NCBI RefSeq assembly: GCF_003837865.1
Contig: NZ_RQIS01000021.1
Location: forward strand, 1 to 64,000
From: Paraburkholderia dinghuensis
GTDB taxonomy: Bacteria > Pseudomonadota > Gammaproteobacteria > Burkholderiales > Burkholderiaceae
Length of the DNA: 64,000 nt
Direction of reading: 5' to 3'
The translations under genes and the position numbers were made by a program. This document shows, piece after piece, positions 7,553 to 16,093 of the stretch; the first letter of the stretch is position 1, and the number at the start of each line of letters is the position of its first letter. Under the pieces are notes generated by a model. The model saw nothing but the letters and a program-made list of their open reading frames with translations. It did not search any database and was not told the origin of the DNA.

Positions 7553-8470
7553 GTGGACCGCCTCGAATCGATGTCCGTGCTGGTTGCCGTGGTCGACGCG
7601 GGCAGTCTTTCCGCCGCAGCTCGGCAGCTTGGTATGCCGCTCGCCACGGTGAGCCGCAAAGTCGCCGAACTCGAGACGCAGCTCAAGACGCGCCTGCTCA
7701 CCCGAACGACACGCCAGCTCTCGCTGACCGAGGCTGGCGTGTCGTACGTGGCCGCATGCCGGCGCATTCTTGAGGACGTCGGTGAGGCCGAGCGCGCCGC
7801 GACCGGTGAGTACACCACGCCCAAAGGCGACCTCACGATCACCGCGCCGGTCGTGTTTGGCCGCTTGCATGTCGTACCGGTCGTGGCGGCCTTTCTCGCG
7901 CTCTATCCGGAGATCGACGTTCGCCTGGTGCTGCTCGATCGCGTGGTCAATCTGCTCGAAGAGCACATTGACGTCGCAGTCCGCATCGGCGATCTGCCCG
8001 ACAGCACGAGCGTGGCGATCGGTCTCGGCGCGATACGGCGTGTGATGTGCGCGAGTCCTGGCTATCTTGCGGAGCACGGCGTGCCGCAGGTACCGCGCGA
8101 TATCACTGGCCATCGATGCATCACGGTCGAAGGGCTGGGGGCCGCGCGCAACTGGGTGCTGCGGGCGGACAAGGCGCCGGTGCAGGTCGCGGTGCATTCG
8201 CGACTCGTCGTCAACACGGTCGATGCCGCCATCGAAGCCGCGATGCTGGGTGTCGGGCTCACACGCGTGTTGTCGTATCAGATCAAGGACGCGCTCGAGG
8301 ACGGCAAGCTCGACATCGTGCTCGAAGCCTTCGAGCCTCTGCCCTGGCCGATCAGCCTCGTGCATGCGGGTCAGGCACCGCTGCCGCTCAAGTTGCGCGC
8401 ATTTCTCGACTTCGCTACACCGCGTCTGCGCTCGCGCGTCGCGCAGACGCGAGCCGGCGGCAAGCCGTAG
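7553..8470 (+). CDS. LysR-family transcriptional regulator
   Basis: A 305-residue regulator. The N-terminal winged HTH is VDRLESMSVLVAVVDAGSLS followed by MPLATVSRKVAELE; the effector-binding domain starts near TPKGDLTITAPVVFGRLHV. The subgroup is the one whose members begin MDRLESM. I use the GTG at 7553, with GGAG four bases upstream, since an earlier in-frame ATG would add about 30 unrelated residues. No divergent target is adjacent; the convergent antiporter gene lies 16 bp downstream. The effector is unknown. Confidence 0.88.
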   Translation: MDRLESMSVLVAVVDAGSLSAAARQLGMPLATVSRKVAELETQLKTRLLTRTTRQLSLTEAGVSYVAACRRILEDVGEAERAATGEYTTPKGDLTITAPVVFGRLHVVPVVAAFLALYPEIDVRLVLLDRVVNLLEEHIDVAVRIGDLPDSTSVAIGLGAIRRVMCASPGYLAEHGVPQVPRDITGHRCITVEGLGAARNWVLRADKAPVQVAVHSRLVVNTVDAAIEAAMLGVGLTRVLSYQIKDALEDGKLDIVLEAFEPLPWPISLVHAGQAPLPLKLRAFLDFATPRLRSRVAQTRAGGKP

Positions 8471-8486
8471 CCCGCGCGCGCGCCGA

Positions 8487-10070
8487 TCATGGTTCGAGCA
8501 GGCGCTGAAGCCTGAATTCCTCGAGATCGAGCTCGTTTTCAATACGGTGCAAGACGGCATCCTGAATGAGGTTTTCGTCGTGCAGCGTGAGCAGCGCCTC
8601 GCGTGACTTCGCAACCAGTGCGAGTTCCAGCCGCAGATGTTTCGCGCGCCGCTCCACGTGCGCGGCGCCGGACGCGTGCGCGTTTTCATTGGCACGTACG
8701 CGAAGGCGGTATTCGTCGAGCAGGCGTTGCACGATTTCGCATTCGTCGTCCGTCGTCGTTTCCGCGATTTTCTCGAGTTCGACCAGCGCCGCACGGAACG
8801 CATGCGAGCGTGCTTCAAGTTCGGACATGCTCGTGCGCTTCTTCGCGCGCAGATGCAGCAGGCGGATCAGCGGGGCGAGCGATAGACCCTGAATGACGAG
8901 CGTCGCGAAAATCACGATGAACGTGCTGAAGATGATGACGTCGCGGCCCGGAAAGCCGTCGGGCAGGGCGAGCGCGGCCGCGAGGCTCACGACGCCGCGC
9001 ATGCCCGCCCAGCCGAGCACGCACGCCTCGCCGAAGCGCCACGCTCGCACCCGCATGCCGCGCCGCGCGGCGATCCCCGACGGCAGCCAGATCGCAAGCC
9101 CCACCCACACGATTCGCGCGACGATCGCGGCCGCGGTGGCGGCAAACGCGACCCCGAGCCCTGCGGTGAACAGTGCGCTTCGCGCTTGCATGCGCGTGAG
9201 AATGCCGTGCAGCGCGAGGCCGATCAGGATGAAAACGAATGCGTCGAGCGCGAAGACGATGACTTCCCAGGATGCCTCCGCCTTGATGCGCGTGGACGCG
9301 TCGAATGACTGATGCTGGCGAATCCCGAGTACGAGCCCGCAGGTCACGACCGCGAGCACGCCGGACCCGTGCAGTGCCTCGGCGATCGCATAGCTGGCCC
9401 AGGCCATCACGAACGTCAGCATGATGCTGAGCATGGGTTCGCGAAGGCGCTTGATGAGCCATGTCATGCCATACCCGCAAAGGGCGCCGACAGTCACGCC
9501 GATCAAGGTGAGCATCGAGAACACGACGGCCGCGCGCGGCGCGGTGAACGCTCCGGCGACCGCTGCAGCGATGGCCATCTGATAGAGCAGCAGACCTGAC
9601 GCATCGTTGACGAGGCTCTCGCCTTCCAGCACGGTAACGAGCCGTGTGGGTAACGGGAAGCGTTGCAGCATCGCTTTGGCGGCGACGGCGTCGGGCGGCG
9701 AGACGATTGCGCCGAGCGCGAAGCATGCGGCCCACGGCAGCGTCGGCTCGACGGCGTGCACGGCAACGGCCACCGCGACGGTCGTGAACGCCACGGCGCC
9801 CAGCACGAGCGATGAAATGGTGCCGATCTCGCGCCGGAAATCCTTCCACGCGGTGTAGAACGAACTCGACATGAGCAGCGGCGGCAGGACTGCTGCGAGC
9901 AGGAGGTCGGGGTCCATGTCGGGCGCGGGGCCGCCCGTGAGCGCGATGGCGGAGCCGCCCAGCAGCAGCACAACGGCGGGTGCGATGGCGAGACGCTCCG
10001 CGAGCCACGTCAGCACGCCCGCGCCGGCGATGAGGACCACCAGGGTGTGAAAGAACTCGACGTTGTTCAT
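8487..10070 (-). CDS. Na+/H+ antiporter, CPA1 (NhaP) family
   Basis: A 527-residue inner-membrane protein with about 12 hydrophobic segments followed by a hydrophilic C-terminal tail of roughly 120 residues rich in Glu and Arg. Diagnostic segments are ALGAIVSPPDAVAAKAML and LEGESLVNDASGLLLYQ, the paired Asp-containing motifs of CPA1 exchangers. It would expel Na+ (or K+) in exchange for protons. The ATG at 10070 is chosen over one 33 bases upstream because the family begins close to NVEFFHTLVVL. It stands alone, convergent with the LysR gene. Confidence 0.85.
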   Translation of the reverse strand: MNNVEFFHTLVVLIAGAGVLTWLAERLAIAPAVVLLLGGSAIALTGGPAPDMDPDLLLAAVLPPLLMSSSFYTAWKDFRREIGTISSLVLGAVAFTTVAVAVAVHAVEPTLPWAACFALGAIVSPPDAVAAKAMLQRFPLPTRLVTVLEGESLVNDASGLLLYQMAIAAAVAGAFTAPRAAVVFSMLTLIGVTVGALCGYGMTWLIKRLREPMLSIMLTFVMAWASYAIAEALHGSGVLAVVTCGLVLGIRQHQSFDASTRIKAEASWEVIVFALDAFVFILIGLALHGILTRMQARSALFTAGLGVAFAATAAAIVARIVWVGLAIWLPSGIAARRGMRVRAWRFGEACVLGWAGMRGVVSLAAALALPDGFPGRDVIIFSTFIVIFATLVIQGLSLAPLIRLLHLRAKKRTSMSELEARSHAFRAALVELEKIAETTTDDECEIVQRLLDEYRLRVRANENAHASGAAHVERRAKHLRLELALVAKSREALLTLHDENLIQDAVLHRIENELDLEEFRLQRLLEP

Positions 10071-10750
10071 TTTGTCGGCCCGGGGATCGAGGCGCGGCTG
10101 CACATGGCGGTGCCCGTCGGGTGACGGAGGACGAATCGGATACTAACGCGGCTTCGCGCCCAGTGCTGGCCGTGTGGTCGTGGACGCCGCGTGAGATAGC
10201 CCGGCATGCCGACGTTGGTGATCCGCGAGTGATCCGCGAGCCCGGTGCGATGCACATCGCGATCATGGCATTGGCGACAGGGTCGCCCGGGGCGCAGGCC
10301 GACCAGAGCCAGGAGGCCGGACAGAATTCAACCCGGCGCACTTTCTCGATGATTATCCAGGTATCCGTTTTACTTATCTATCTTCCGACGATGGGTGGCA
10401 CGAACCACCCTGGTAAGCGTGGAGCGGGCTTACGCGCTGTGCCCCTTCGCTAGACGGTTTGCGCCATTTCGAGCCTGCAAGCTACGCGTGCGAGCCTGGC
10501 GATGCGCTGCGCTTTCGCCGAATTCCAGGGGATAACCCTAGCTACCGGCGGCAGGGCGCCAATTCGTACCGTAGCGACGGTAACCAATCAGGGGCGATGC
10601 GCTCGCCATCCGGCATTACCTTGTTTGCGCCGCACAGTCTTGCGCACGGATTAGCCAGCGCGCCACATCAACGCGCGGCGGCCGACGGCGCGACTCCGGT
10701 TTTCGGCGGGTCGCCGGACGATTCATCAATAGCAGGAAGCAGGAGTATCA
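10071..10750. other. Intergenic region upstream of the ligJ-type operon
   Basis: About 680 bp. An 11-bp perfect tandem repeat GTGATCCGCGA lies at 10218-10228 and 10229-10239, and a TACCG-N6-CGGTA inverted repeat at 10567-10582. Either could be an operator for the operon starting at 10751. No gene supported. Confidence 0.4.
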
Positions 10751-11776
10751 ATGATCATCGATATTCATGGCCACTACACCACGGCGCCAGAAGCGCTTGC
10801 ACAGTGGCGCAGCCGGCAGATCGCGGGCATCAACAGCCCGGCCGAAATGCCGAAAGTATCCGACTTGCGGATCAGCGACGACGAGTTGCGCGAATCGATC
10901 GAACTCAATCAACTGAAACTGATGCGCGAGCGCGGTCTGGATCTCACGATCTTCAGTCCGCGCGCGAGCTTCATGGCGCATCACATCGGCGACTTCAATA
11001 TTTCGAGCACGTGGGCCGCGATCTGCAATGAGCTTTGCTACCGCGTCAGCCAACTGTTCCCCGACAATTTCGTGCCGGCCGCGATGCTGCCGCAGAGCCC
11101 CGGCGTCGATCCTGCGACGTGCATTCCGGAACTGGTCAAATGTGTCGAGCAGTATGGCAATGTCGCGATCAATCTGAATCCCGATCCGTCGGGCGGCCAC
11201 TGGACGAGCCCGCCGATCTCTGACCGCCAGTGGTATCCGCTCTACGAAAAGCTGGTCGAGTACGACATCCCGGCGATGATTCACGTGAGCACGAGCTGCA
11301 ACGCGTGCTTTCACACCACCGGCTCGCATTATCTGAACGCCGACACGACGGCGTTCATGCAATGCCTGACATCGGATCTGTTCAAGGATTTTCCGACGCT
11401 GCGCATTATCGTCCCGCACGGCGGCGGCGCGGTGCCGTACCACTGGGGCCGATTCCGCGGGCTGGCACAGGAACTGAACAAGCCCCGGGCGGCGGAGCGC
11501 CTGCTCAACAATGTGTTCTTCGATACGTGCGTCTACCATCAGCCAGGCATCGACCTGCTGACACGAGTCATTCCGGTGGACAACATCCTCTTCGCAAGCG
11601 AGATGATCGGGGCGGTACGGGGTATCGATCCCGAGACTGGCCACTACTACGACGACACGAAACGCTATATCGAAGCAGCGCATGTCGATGCTGAGGATCG
11701 CTACAAGATCTACGAAGGCAATGCACGCCGTGTCTATCCGCGTCTCGACGCGCAACTCAAATCGAAGGGACTTTGA
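10751..11776 (+). CDS. ligJ: 4-oxalomesaconate hydratase, LigJ-type amidohydrolase
   Basis: A 341-residue amidohydrolase-superfamily enzyme that would add water to 4-oxalomesaconate (from gallate or the protocatechuate 4,5-cleavage route), giving 4-carboxy-4-hydroxy-2-oxoadipate. The zinc ligands and catalytic residues fall where I remember them for LigJ: HxH at His6 and His8, His178 in AMIHVS, His223 in VPHGGG and Glu284 in ASEM. AGGAG precedes the ATG. The next gene, the matching aldolase, starts 2 bp after the stop, which supports the assignment. It differs from GalB of Pseudomonas putida, which belongs to another fold. Confidence 0.85.
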   Translation: MIIDIHGHYTTAPEALAQWRSRQIAGINSPAEMPKVSDLRISDDELRESIELNQLKLMRERGLDLTIFSPRASFMAHHIGDFNISSTWAAICNELCYRVSQLFPDNFVPAAMLPQSPGVDPATCIPELVKCVEQYGNVAINLNPDPSGGHWTSPPISDRQWYPLYEKLVEYDIPAMIHVSTSCNACFHTTGSHYLNADTTAFMQCLTSDLFKDFPTLRIIVPHGGGAVPYHWGRFRGLAQELNKPRAAERLLNNVFFDTCVYHQPGIDLLTRVIPVDNILFASEMIGAVRGIDPETGHYYDDTKRYIEAAHVDAEDRYKIYEGNARRVYPRLDAQLKSKGL

Positions 11777-11778
11777 GC

Positions 11779-12462
11779 ATGTACGAAATGGGCGTGGTCT
11801 ACCGCAATATCCCGCGCGCCGATGGTGCCGTCGCGGAAAAACTGGGCGAACTGGGCTCGGCAACCGTGCACGAGGCCATGGGGCGAACCGGTCTGCTCAA
11901 GCCGTACATGCGGCCGATCTACCGCGGCGCGCGCGCGTCGGGCACTGCGGTGACGGTGTTGCTGCATCCGGGCGACAACTGGATGATGCACGTTGCCGCT
12001 GAGCAGATCCAACCGGGCGATATCGTTGTCGCTGCGGTCACGGCCGACTGCACCGATGGCTACTTCGGTGACCTGCTCGCCACAAGCTTCAAGGCGCGCG
12101 GCGCGAGAGCGCTGATCATCGACGCTGGCGTGCGGGATGTCGACGTCCTCGAGGAAATGCAGTTTCCGGTGTGGAGCAAGGCGATTTCCGCGAAAGGCAC
12201 AATCAAGGCGACGGTGGGATCGGTGAACATTCCGGTCGTCTGCGCAGGCGCGCTCGTCAATCCCGGCGACGTGATCGTTGCGGACACAGACGGTGTGGTC
12301 GCGGTTCCGTCTGCGCTCGCCGCGAAGGTACTCGAGACCGCCACCGCCCGCGAGGCGAACGAGGCGGCCAAGCGTGCGAAGCTCGCCTCCGGCGTGCTGG
12401 GCCTCGATATGTACAACATGCGTGAGCCGCTGCGCGAGGCGGGGCTGCGCTATATCGACTAA
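11779..12462 (+). CDS. ligK: 4-carboxy-4-hydroxy-2-oxoadipate aldolase (RraA-like class II)
   Basis: A 227-residue RraA-fold aldolase that cleaves 4-carboxy-4-hydroxy-2-oxoadipate to pyruvate and oxaloacetate (LigK/GalC/ProA reaction). Visible are the metal and phosphate-like site GYFGDLLATSFKARG (about residues 94-108) and LIIDAGVRD with Arg119 and Asp120. The C-terminus EPLREAGLRYID is also typical. The ATG at 11779 follows AAGGGA; a TTG six bases earlier is less likely. It is translationally close-coupled to the hydratase gene upstream. Confidence 0.87.
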   Translation: MYEMGVVYRNIPRADGAVAEKLGELGSATVHEAMGRTGLLKPYMRPIYRGARASGTAVTVLLHPGDNWMMHVAAEQIQPGDIVVAAVTADCTDGYFGDLLATSFKARGARALIIDAGVRDVDVLEEMQFPVWSKAISAKGTIKATVGSVNIPVVCAGALVNPGDVIVADTDGVVAVPSALAAKVLETATAREANEAAKRAKLASGVLGLDMYNMREPLREAGLRYID

Positions 12463-12479
12463 GCGGGACGCAATCGGCA

Positions 12480-13199
12480 GTGGACGAGCTAAAGATGGGC
12501 GACGTGTTGACCGGCGTGGGATCGATGGCGACGCGCAAGTTGTTGGCAGACCTGATCGACCAGTACCGGCGCGAATCGGGTTGCCGCGTGAGTGTTACGT
12601 CGATCGGCGGGGTCGAGGCTGTGCGTCGCGTGCAGGATGGCGAGCCGTTCGACTTCGCGGTGCTGGCGTCCGGTGCTCTTGAGCGCCTCGCAGTCGACGG
12701 CCATGTTGCGGTTGCGCGCATCGAAATCGTGCGCTCGGGTATGGCCGTCGCTGTTGCAGCCGGTGCGCCGCATCCGGATATCGGATCGGCGGCGGCGTTG
12801 CGCGACGCGATACTGGGCGCGTCACGAATCGGCTACTCGACGGGCCCGAGCGGCGAGCACTTGTTGAAGTTGATCGCGCGCTTCGGCATAGCTCAAGTGA
12901 TCGGTTCGCGCATCGTTCAGACGCCGCCGGGCGTGCCGGTCGCCAGCCTGATTGCCAGCGGCGAAGTCGAACTCGGTTTTCAGCAATTGAGTGAGCTAAC
13001 GGGTGCACCCGGCATCGAGGTGGTCGGGCCGTTACCGCCCGACGTCCAGCTCACTACGGTCTTTTCGGCGGCAATCTGCTCCGCATCGCAGCGACAGGAA
13101 GCCGCCGCGCGTTTTCTCGCGTTCCTGGCGTCGGAACAGACCGACGCGGTCAAGCGCGCACATGGCATGGAGCCGGCGAGGGGCTGCACACCGCGGTAA
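12480..13199 (+). CDS. ModA-like substrate-binding-fold protein, no signal peptide
   Basis: A 239-residue protein of the periplasmic-binding-protein type 2 fold, resembling ModA: a SIGGVEAVRRVQDGEPFDF-like first lobe and YSTGPSGEHLLKLI in the second. It has no signal peptide or lipobox, so it should be cytosolic, and no ABC permease or ATPase is nearby. It is the third gene of the hydratase-aldolase operon, 17 bp after the aldolase. The start may be GTG 12480 or ATG 12495. Function is unknown; by position it could act on an intermediate (for example as tautomerase) or sense one. Confidence 0.75.
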   Translation: MDELKMGDVLTGVGSMATRKLLADLIDQYRRESGCRVSVTSIGGVEAVRRVQDGEPFDFAVLASGALERLAVDGHVAVARIEIVRSGMAVAVAAGAPHPDIGSAAALRDAILGASRIGYSTGPSGEHLLKLIARFGIAQVIGSRIVQTPPGVPVASLIASGEVELGFQQLSELTGAPGIEVVGPLPPDVQLTTVFSAAICSASQRQEAAARFLAFLASEQTDAVKRAHGMEPARGCTPR

Positions 13200-13312
13200 G
13201 CGAGCGGCAGATACGTATCGCCCGGCTTTGAGCAAGGAGCATTCGTAGTACACGTGCAATAAGAAAATCGCATCGGTTGCGAAGTTTGTTGCAGTCTACA
13301 CGTCTATGTTTG

Positions 13313-13325
13313 TTAGCTATGCTAA
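13313..13325. promoter_or_regulatory. LysR-type box upstream of tannase gene
   Basis: TTAGC-TAT-GCTAA, a perfect palindrome with T-N11-A geometry, 66 bp before the tannase-family start. It is a candidate operator only. Confidence 0.35.
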
Positions 13326-13390
13326 TTGTCTGTACTAGAAGCTGAGACGTTGCAGATGAACAAAATAACATTCATTTTCAGGAGGCACGT

Positions 13391-15169
13391 ATGAGATATC
13401 TGAATCCGGCAACACTCTTTGCGAGCGCACGGGAACGAGCAACCGCGTTGCTGGCGCTGTTCGCAGTCAGCGCGACGGTCACCCTGGTCGCGGCGTGTGG
13501 GAGTAGCAGCGGTGGTAACGATCCTGCTAAAGCGCCGTTGGCTGTCGTCGCACCTGTCGTAGATTGTTCGAAGCTGACTTCAGTCGATCTCACCGACGTC
13601 GGTGGGGCGGGGAGTTCGATCACGTCGGCCTCCGTTGAGACGCAAACTATCAACGGTACTTCTGTCAATTACTGTCTTGTGAAGGGCACGCTCGCACCGT
13701 ACAACACGTTTCAGGTTGCACTGCCGGTCAGCACCTGGACTCAACGCTTTGCGGAACTTGGTTGCGGTGGCCTGTGTGGCAACGTCAACGATCCGAGTTC
13801 GCAAGGGCAGTTTAGCTTTAGCTATACGTGTCCGCTGGTGCAACAGGGTGGCTTCGTGACGGCAGAGACCGACATGGGTCACGGTTCTTCTATTGACCCC
13901 AACGGTAACAACTGGGCGCAGAACGCGCAGCAGCAGGCCGACTTCGCCTACCGCGGGCAGCACATTACGACGCTTGCGGCGGAAAAGCTGATCAAGGCCT
14001 ACTACGGTCAGGCGCAGAAGTACGCCTACTTTGTCGGTTGTTCCGATGGCGGTCGCGAGGGTCTCATGGCTGCGCAACGCTACCCCGCCGACTATAACGG
14101 CATCATCGTTGGTGCCCCGGCTGCCCACTTCACGATCCAGAACTCGCTCTATCACGGCTGGAGCGTGGAATCGCAAAGCACGACGGGCAACTCGACAGGC
14201 ATGGCCACGCTCTACGCGGACAAAGCCAAGGTGTTGCACAAAGCGGTCCTCGCGGCTTGTGGTGGCCAAACTGGCGTAGCTGATGGTCTGATCGCGGATC
14301 CGCGTACCTGCAATTTCGATCCGGCGTCGATTGAGTGTGCGAACGGCGCGACGGACACCAGCAACTGCCTGACCGGAGCCGAAGTGGCTACCGCGAGCAA
14401 GATCTACGGCGGCCCGCTGGATAGCACTACGAATGAACGCATGCTGGCTGGTTCGCCGCAGCCCGGTTCCGAAATCAACTGGATCGGCGTGGAAGTTCCG
14501 ACGTCGAACTCGACGGACGCGGCCGTGCCTGTCACGGGCCTGTTCAGCTACATGATCGTGAGCGGAGCGTATAACCTGATCTTCTCGAACGCCTCGACCA
14601 TGCATAACCTCGACAACTTCGGCTATCACGACGCGAGCTTCTACCCGAATTATCTGCAAGCCAATCACCCGCTCTACGACGCAACCGATCCCGATCTGTC
14701 CGCGTTCAAAAATGCCGGCGGCAAGCTGATCCTCTGGCACGGTTGGGCGGACCAGCATATTTCGCCGCTGTTCACGATCCAGTACTACGAGGCGATGCAA
14801 AATACGATGGGCGTCTCGAGCGTGAATGACTTCTCGCGCTTGTATCTCGTGCCCGGCGTCGCGCACTGCGGTGGTGGTGAGGGCTTGAGCAACATCGACC
14901 TGGTGTCCCAGATCACGGGCTGGGTCGAGCAAGGCACGGCGCCGAACGCGGTCATGACTTATAGCGATCCCTCGACGAGCGTGTTTACTGGCTCGCGTCC
15001 GGTGTACCCGTATCCGGCCGTTCCGCAGTACTCCGGTACCGGCGACTGGCACGATGGCGCGAACTGGACGCAGGGTGCTCCGCTGTACAACGAACCGACG
15101 CATCCGTGGGCTGGCTCCAGCTTCTATACGGCGTACACGGGGATGCTGCAAGGCGTCGCGGCACCGTAA
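13391..15169 (+). CDS. Tannase / feruloyl esterase family lipoprotein
   Basis: A 592-residue alpha/beta hydrolase of the tannase family, which splits gallate or ferulate esters. The CS-D-HC signature is complete: Cys217-Ser218 in GCSDGGRE, Asp454 in WADQ and His492-Cys493 in VAHCGGG, giving the triad Ser218-Asp454-His492 with a disulfide joining its ends. The N-terminus has a hydrophobic stretch ending TLVAAC with the lipobox Cys at 36, so it is probably an exported lipoprotein. AGGAGG precedes the ATG. It follows the oxalomesaconate operon by 190 bp and fits release of gallate from tannins or gallate esters. Confidence 0.88.
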   Translation: MRYLNPATLFASARERATALLALFAVSATVTLVAACGSSSGGNDPAKAPLAVVAPVVDCSKLTSVDLTDVGGAGSSITSASVETQTINGTSVNYCLVKGTLAPYNTFQVALPVSTWTQRFAELGCGGLCGNVNDPSSQGQFSFSYTCPLVQQGGFVTAETDMGHGSSIDPNGNNWAQNAQQQADFAYRGQHITTLAAEKLIKAYYGQAQKYAYFVGCSDGGREGLMAAQRYPADYNGIIVGAPAAHFTIQNSLYHGWSVESQSTTGNSTGMATLYADKAKVLHKAVLAACGGQTGVADGLIADPRTCNFDPASIECANGATDTSNCLTGAEVATASKIYGGPLDSTTNERMLAGSPQPGSEINWIGVEVPTSNSTDAAVPVTGLFSYMIVSGAYNLIFSNASTMHNLDNFGYHDASFYPNYLQANHPLYDATDPDLSAFKNAGGKLILWHGWADQHISPLFTIQYYEAMQNTMGVSSVNDFSRLYLVPGVAHCGGGEGLSNIDLVSQITGWVEQGTAPNAVMTYSDPSTSVFTGSRPVYPYPAVPQYSGTGDWHDGANWTQGAPLYNEPTHPWAGSSFYTAYTGMLQGVAAP

Positions 15170-15202
15170 GCAAGGTCCACTTCAGCAGTAGCAGTTATCG
15201 CG

Positions 15203-15222
15203 GCCAGCCCTTCGGGGCTGGC
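15203..15222 (+). terminator. Intrinsic terminator of the tannase gene
   Basis: GCCAGCCC-TTCG-GGGCTGGC, an 8-bp stem with a UUCG tetraloop, followed by TTGTT, about 33 bases after the tannase stop. Confidence 0.75.
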
Positions 15223-15330
15223 TTGTTCATTCACGATATCGCTTTTAATCTGGGCCATGCCCGATGGCGATATCGCACGCCTGGCCCATCAGGTTACCCG
15301 ATCGTCCCGGTCGCGTTGTCTTCGAAGAAA

Positions 15331-15612
15331 ATGAACAAGCGTGTTCGTGCCAACTGGATACCCCGTCTTTCAGTTGAAGGTAAGCCGAAATGGCTTCAAA
15401 TTATTTCCTCGCTTGAAAAAGCCATAAGCTCTGGCGAGCTTCGGGTTGGCGACAGCCTGCTTTCGCAGCGACATCTCGCCGATCTGATCGGTGTGCACGT
15501 CAACACGGTCAATCGCGCAATGCATGAAGCCGTAAAGCGCGGACTGATTGTCGCGAAGACGCGCCGCGGAATGGTTGTCGGCTTCGACGGACTCGCTCAA
15601 GTCAGGATGTAG
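15331..15612 (+). pseudogene. GntR-type HTH domain, probably a truncated MocR-like regulator
   Basis: A 93-residue ORF containing a complete GntR winged HTH: WLQIISSLEKAISSGELRVG followed by LSQRHLADLIGVHVNTVNRA. The WIPRLS start before the HTH is like MocR/PdxR regulators, which carry an aminotransferase-like domain of about 350 residues after it. Here the frame stops right after GMVVGFDGLAQVRM and nothing recognisable follows, so I read it as a truncated gene. It could still make a free-standing DNA-binding protein. Confidence 0.6.
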
Positions 15613-16093
15613 AACGATTTGAGGCGGATTCGGATTCGCAGCGAACGAAGCACGTTACCAGCTCGATGGCATTGATTGCTCGCGTGGAGAAGCGGTGTTG
15701 AGTTTAAAAGAGTAGTGCGGCGATCCCGGAAGGCATCATGCGCGACGTGATTCGAAGGGGGCTTGAATGGAAGTGTGGCCTTCGTGCCGACCGCTAAGGC
15801 AAGCCTACGGCGTGGCGCGTATACGACCCGTTTGCCGGGCCTGTCACGTTTCCAGGAGGCGGCGACCAACGATGTCTACGCGCATGTGGGGCGGATTTCA
15901 ATCGTGGACGCGATTGCGGAGATTCTCGCGGCAAGGAAAACCGGCTTTCCCAGCGTGACCATCTAGATATCCGTGCGCTCAGGGACAGCGGGCTGACCTA
16001 AGTGCGCCGGAAGACACTAACCCGCCAGAGTCGGCGGGTTAAATGACCGAACCGGCACATATCGACGATATGTGCCGGTTCGGTCACACCGCG
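15613..16093. other. Remnant DNA and tandem hairpins between GntR fragment and porin
   Basis: About 480 bp. An open stretch at 15763-15966 ending VDAIAEILAARKTGFPSVTI looks protein-like but cannot be assigned. Two hairpins close the region: AACCCGCC / GGCGGGTT at 16019-16040 and a near-perfect 41-bp palindrome at 16045-16085. Confidence 0.4.
16045..16085. terminator. Long palindrome at the porin 3' end, probable terminator
   Basis: Two 20-bp arms, starting GACCGAACCGG, are exact inverted copies around a single central base; it begins 9 bp beyond the porin stop. There is no clear T run, but with the second hairpin at 16019-16040 it should stop minus-strand transcripts. Confidence 0.5.
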
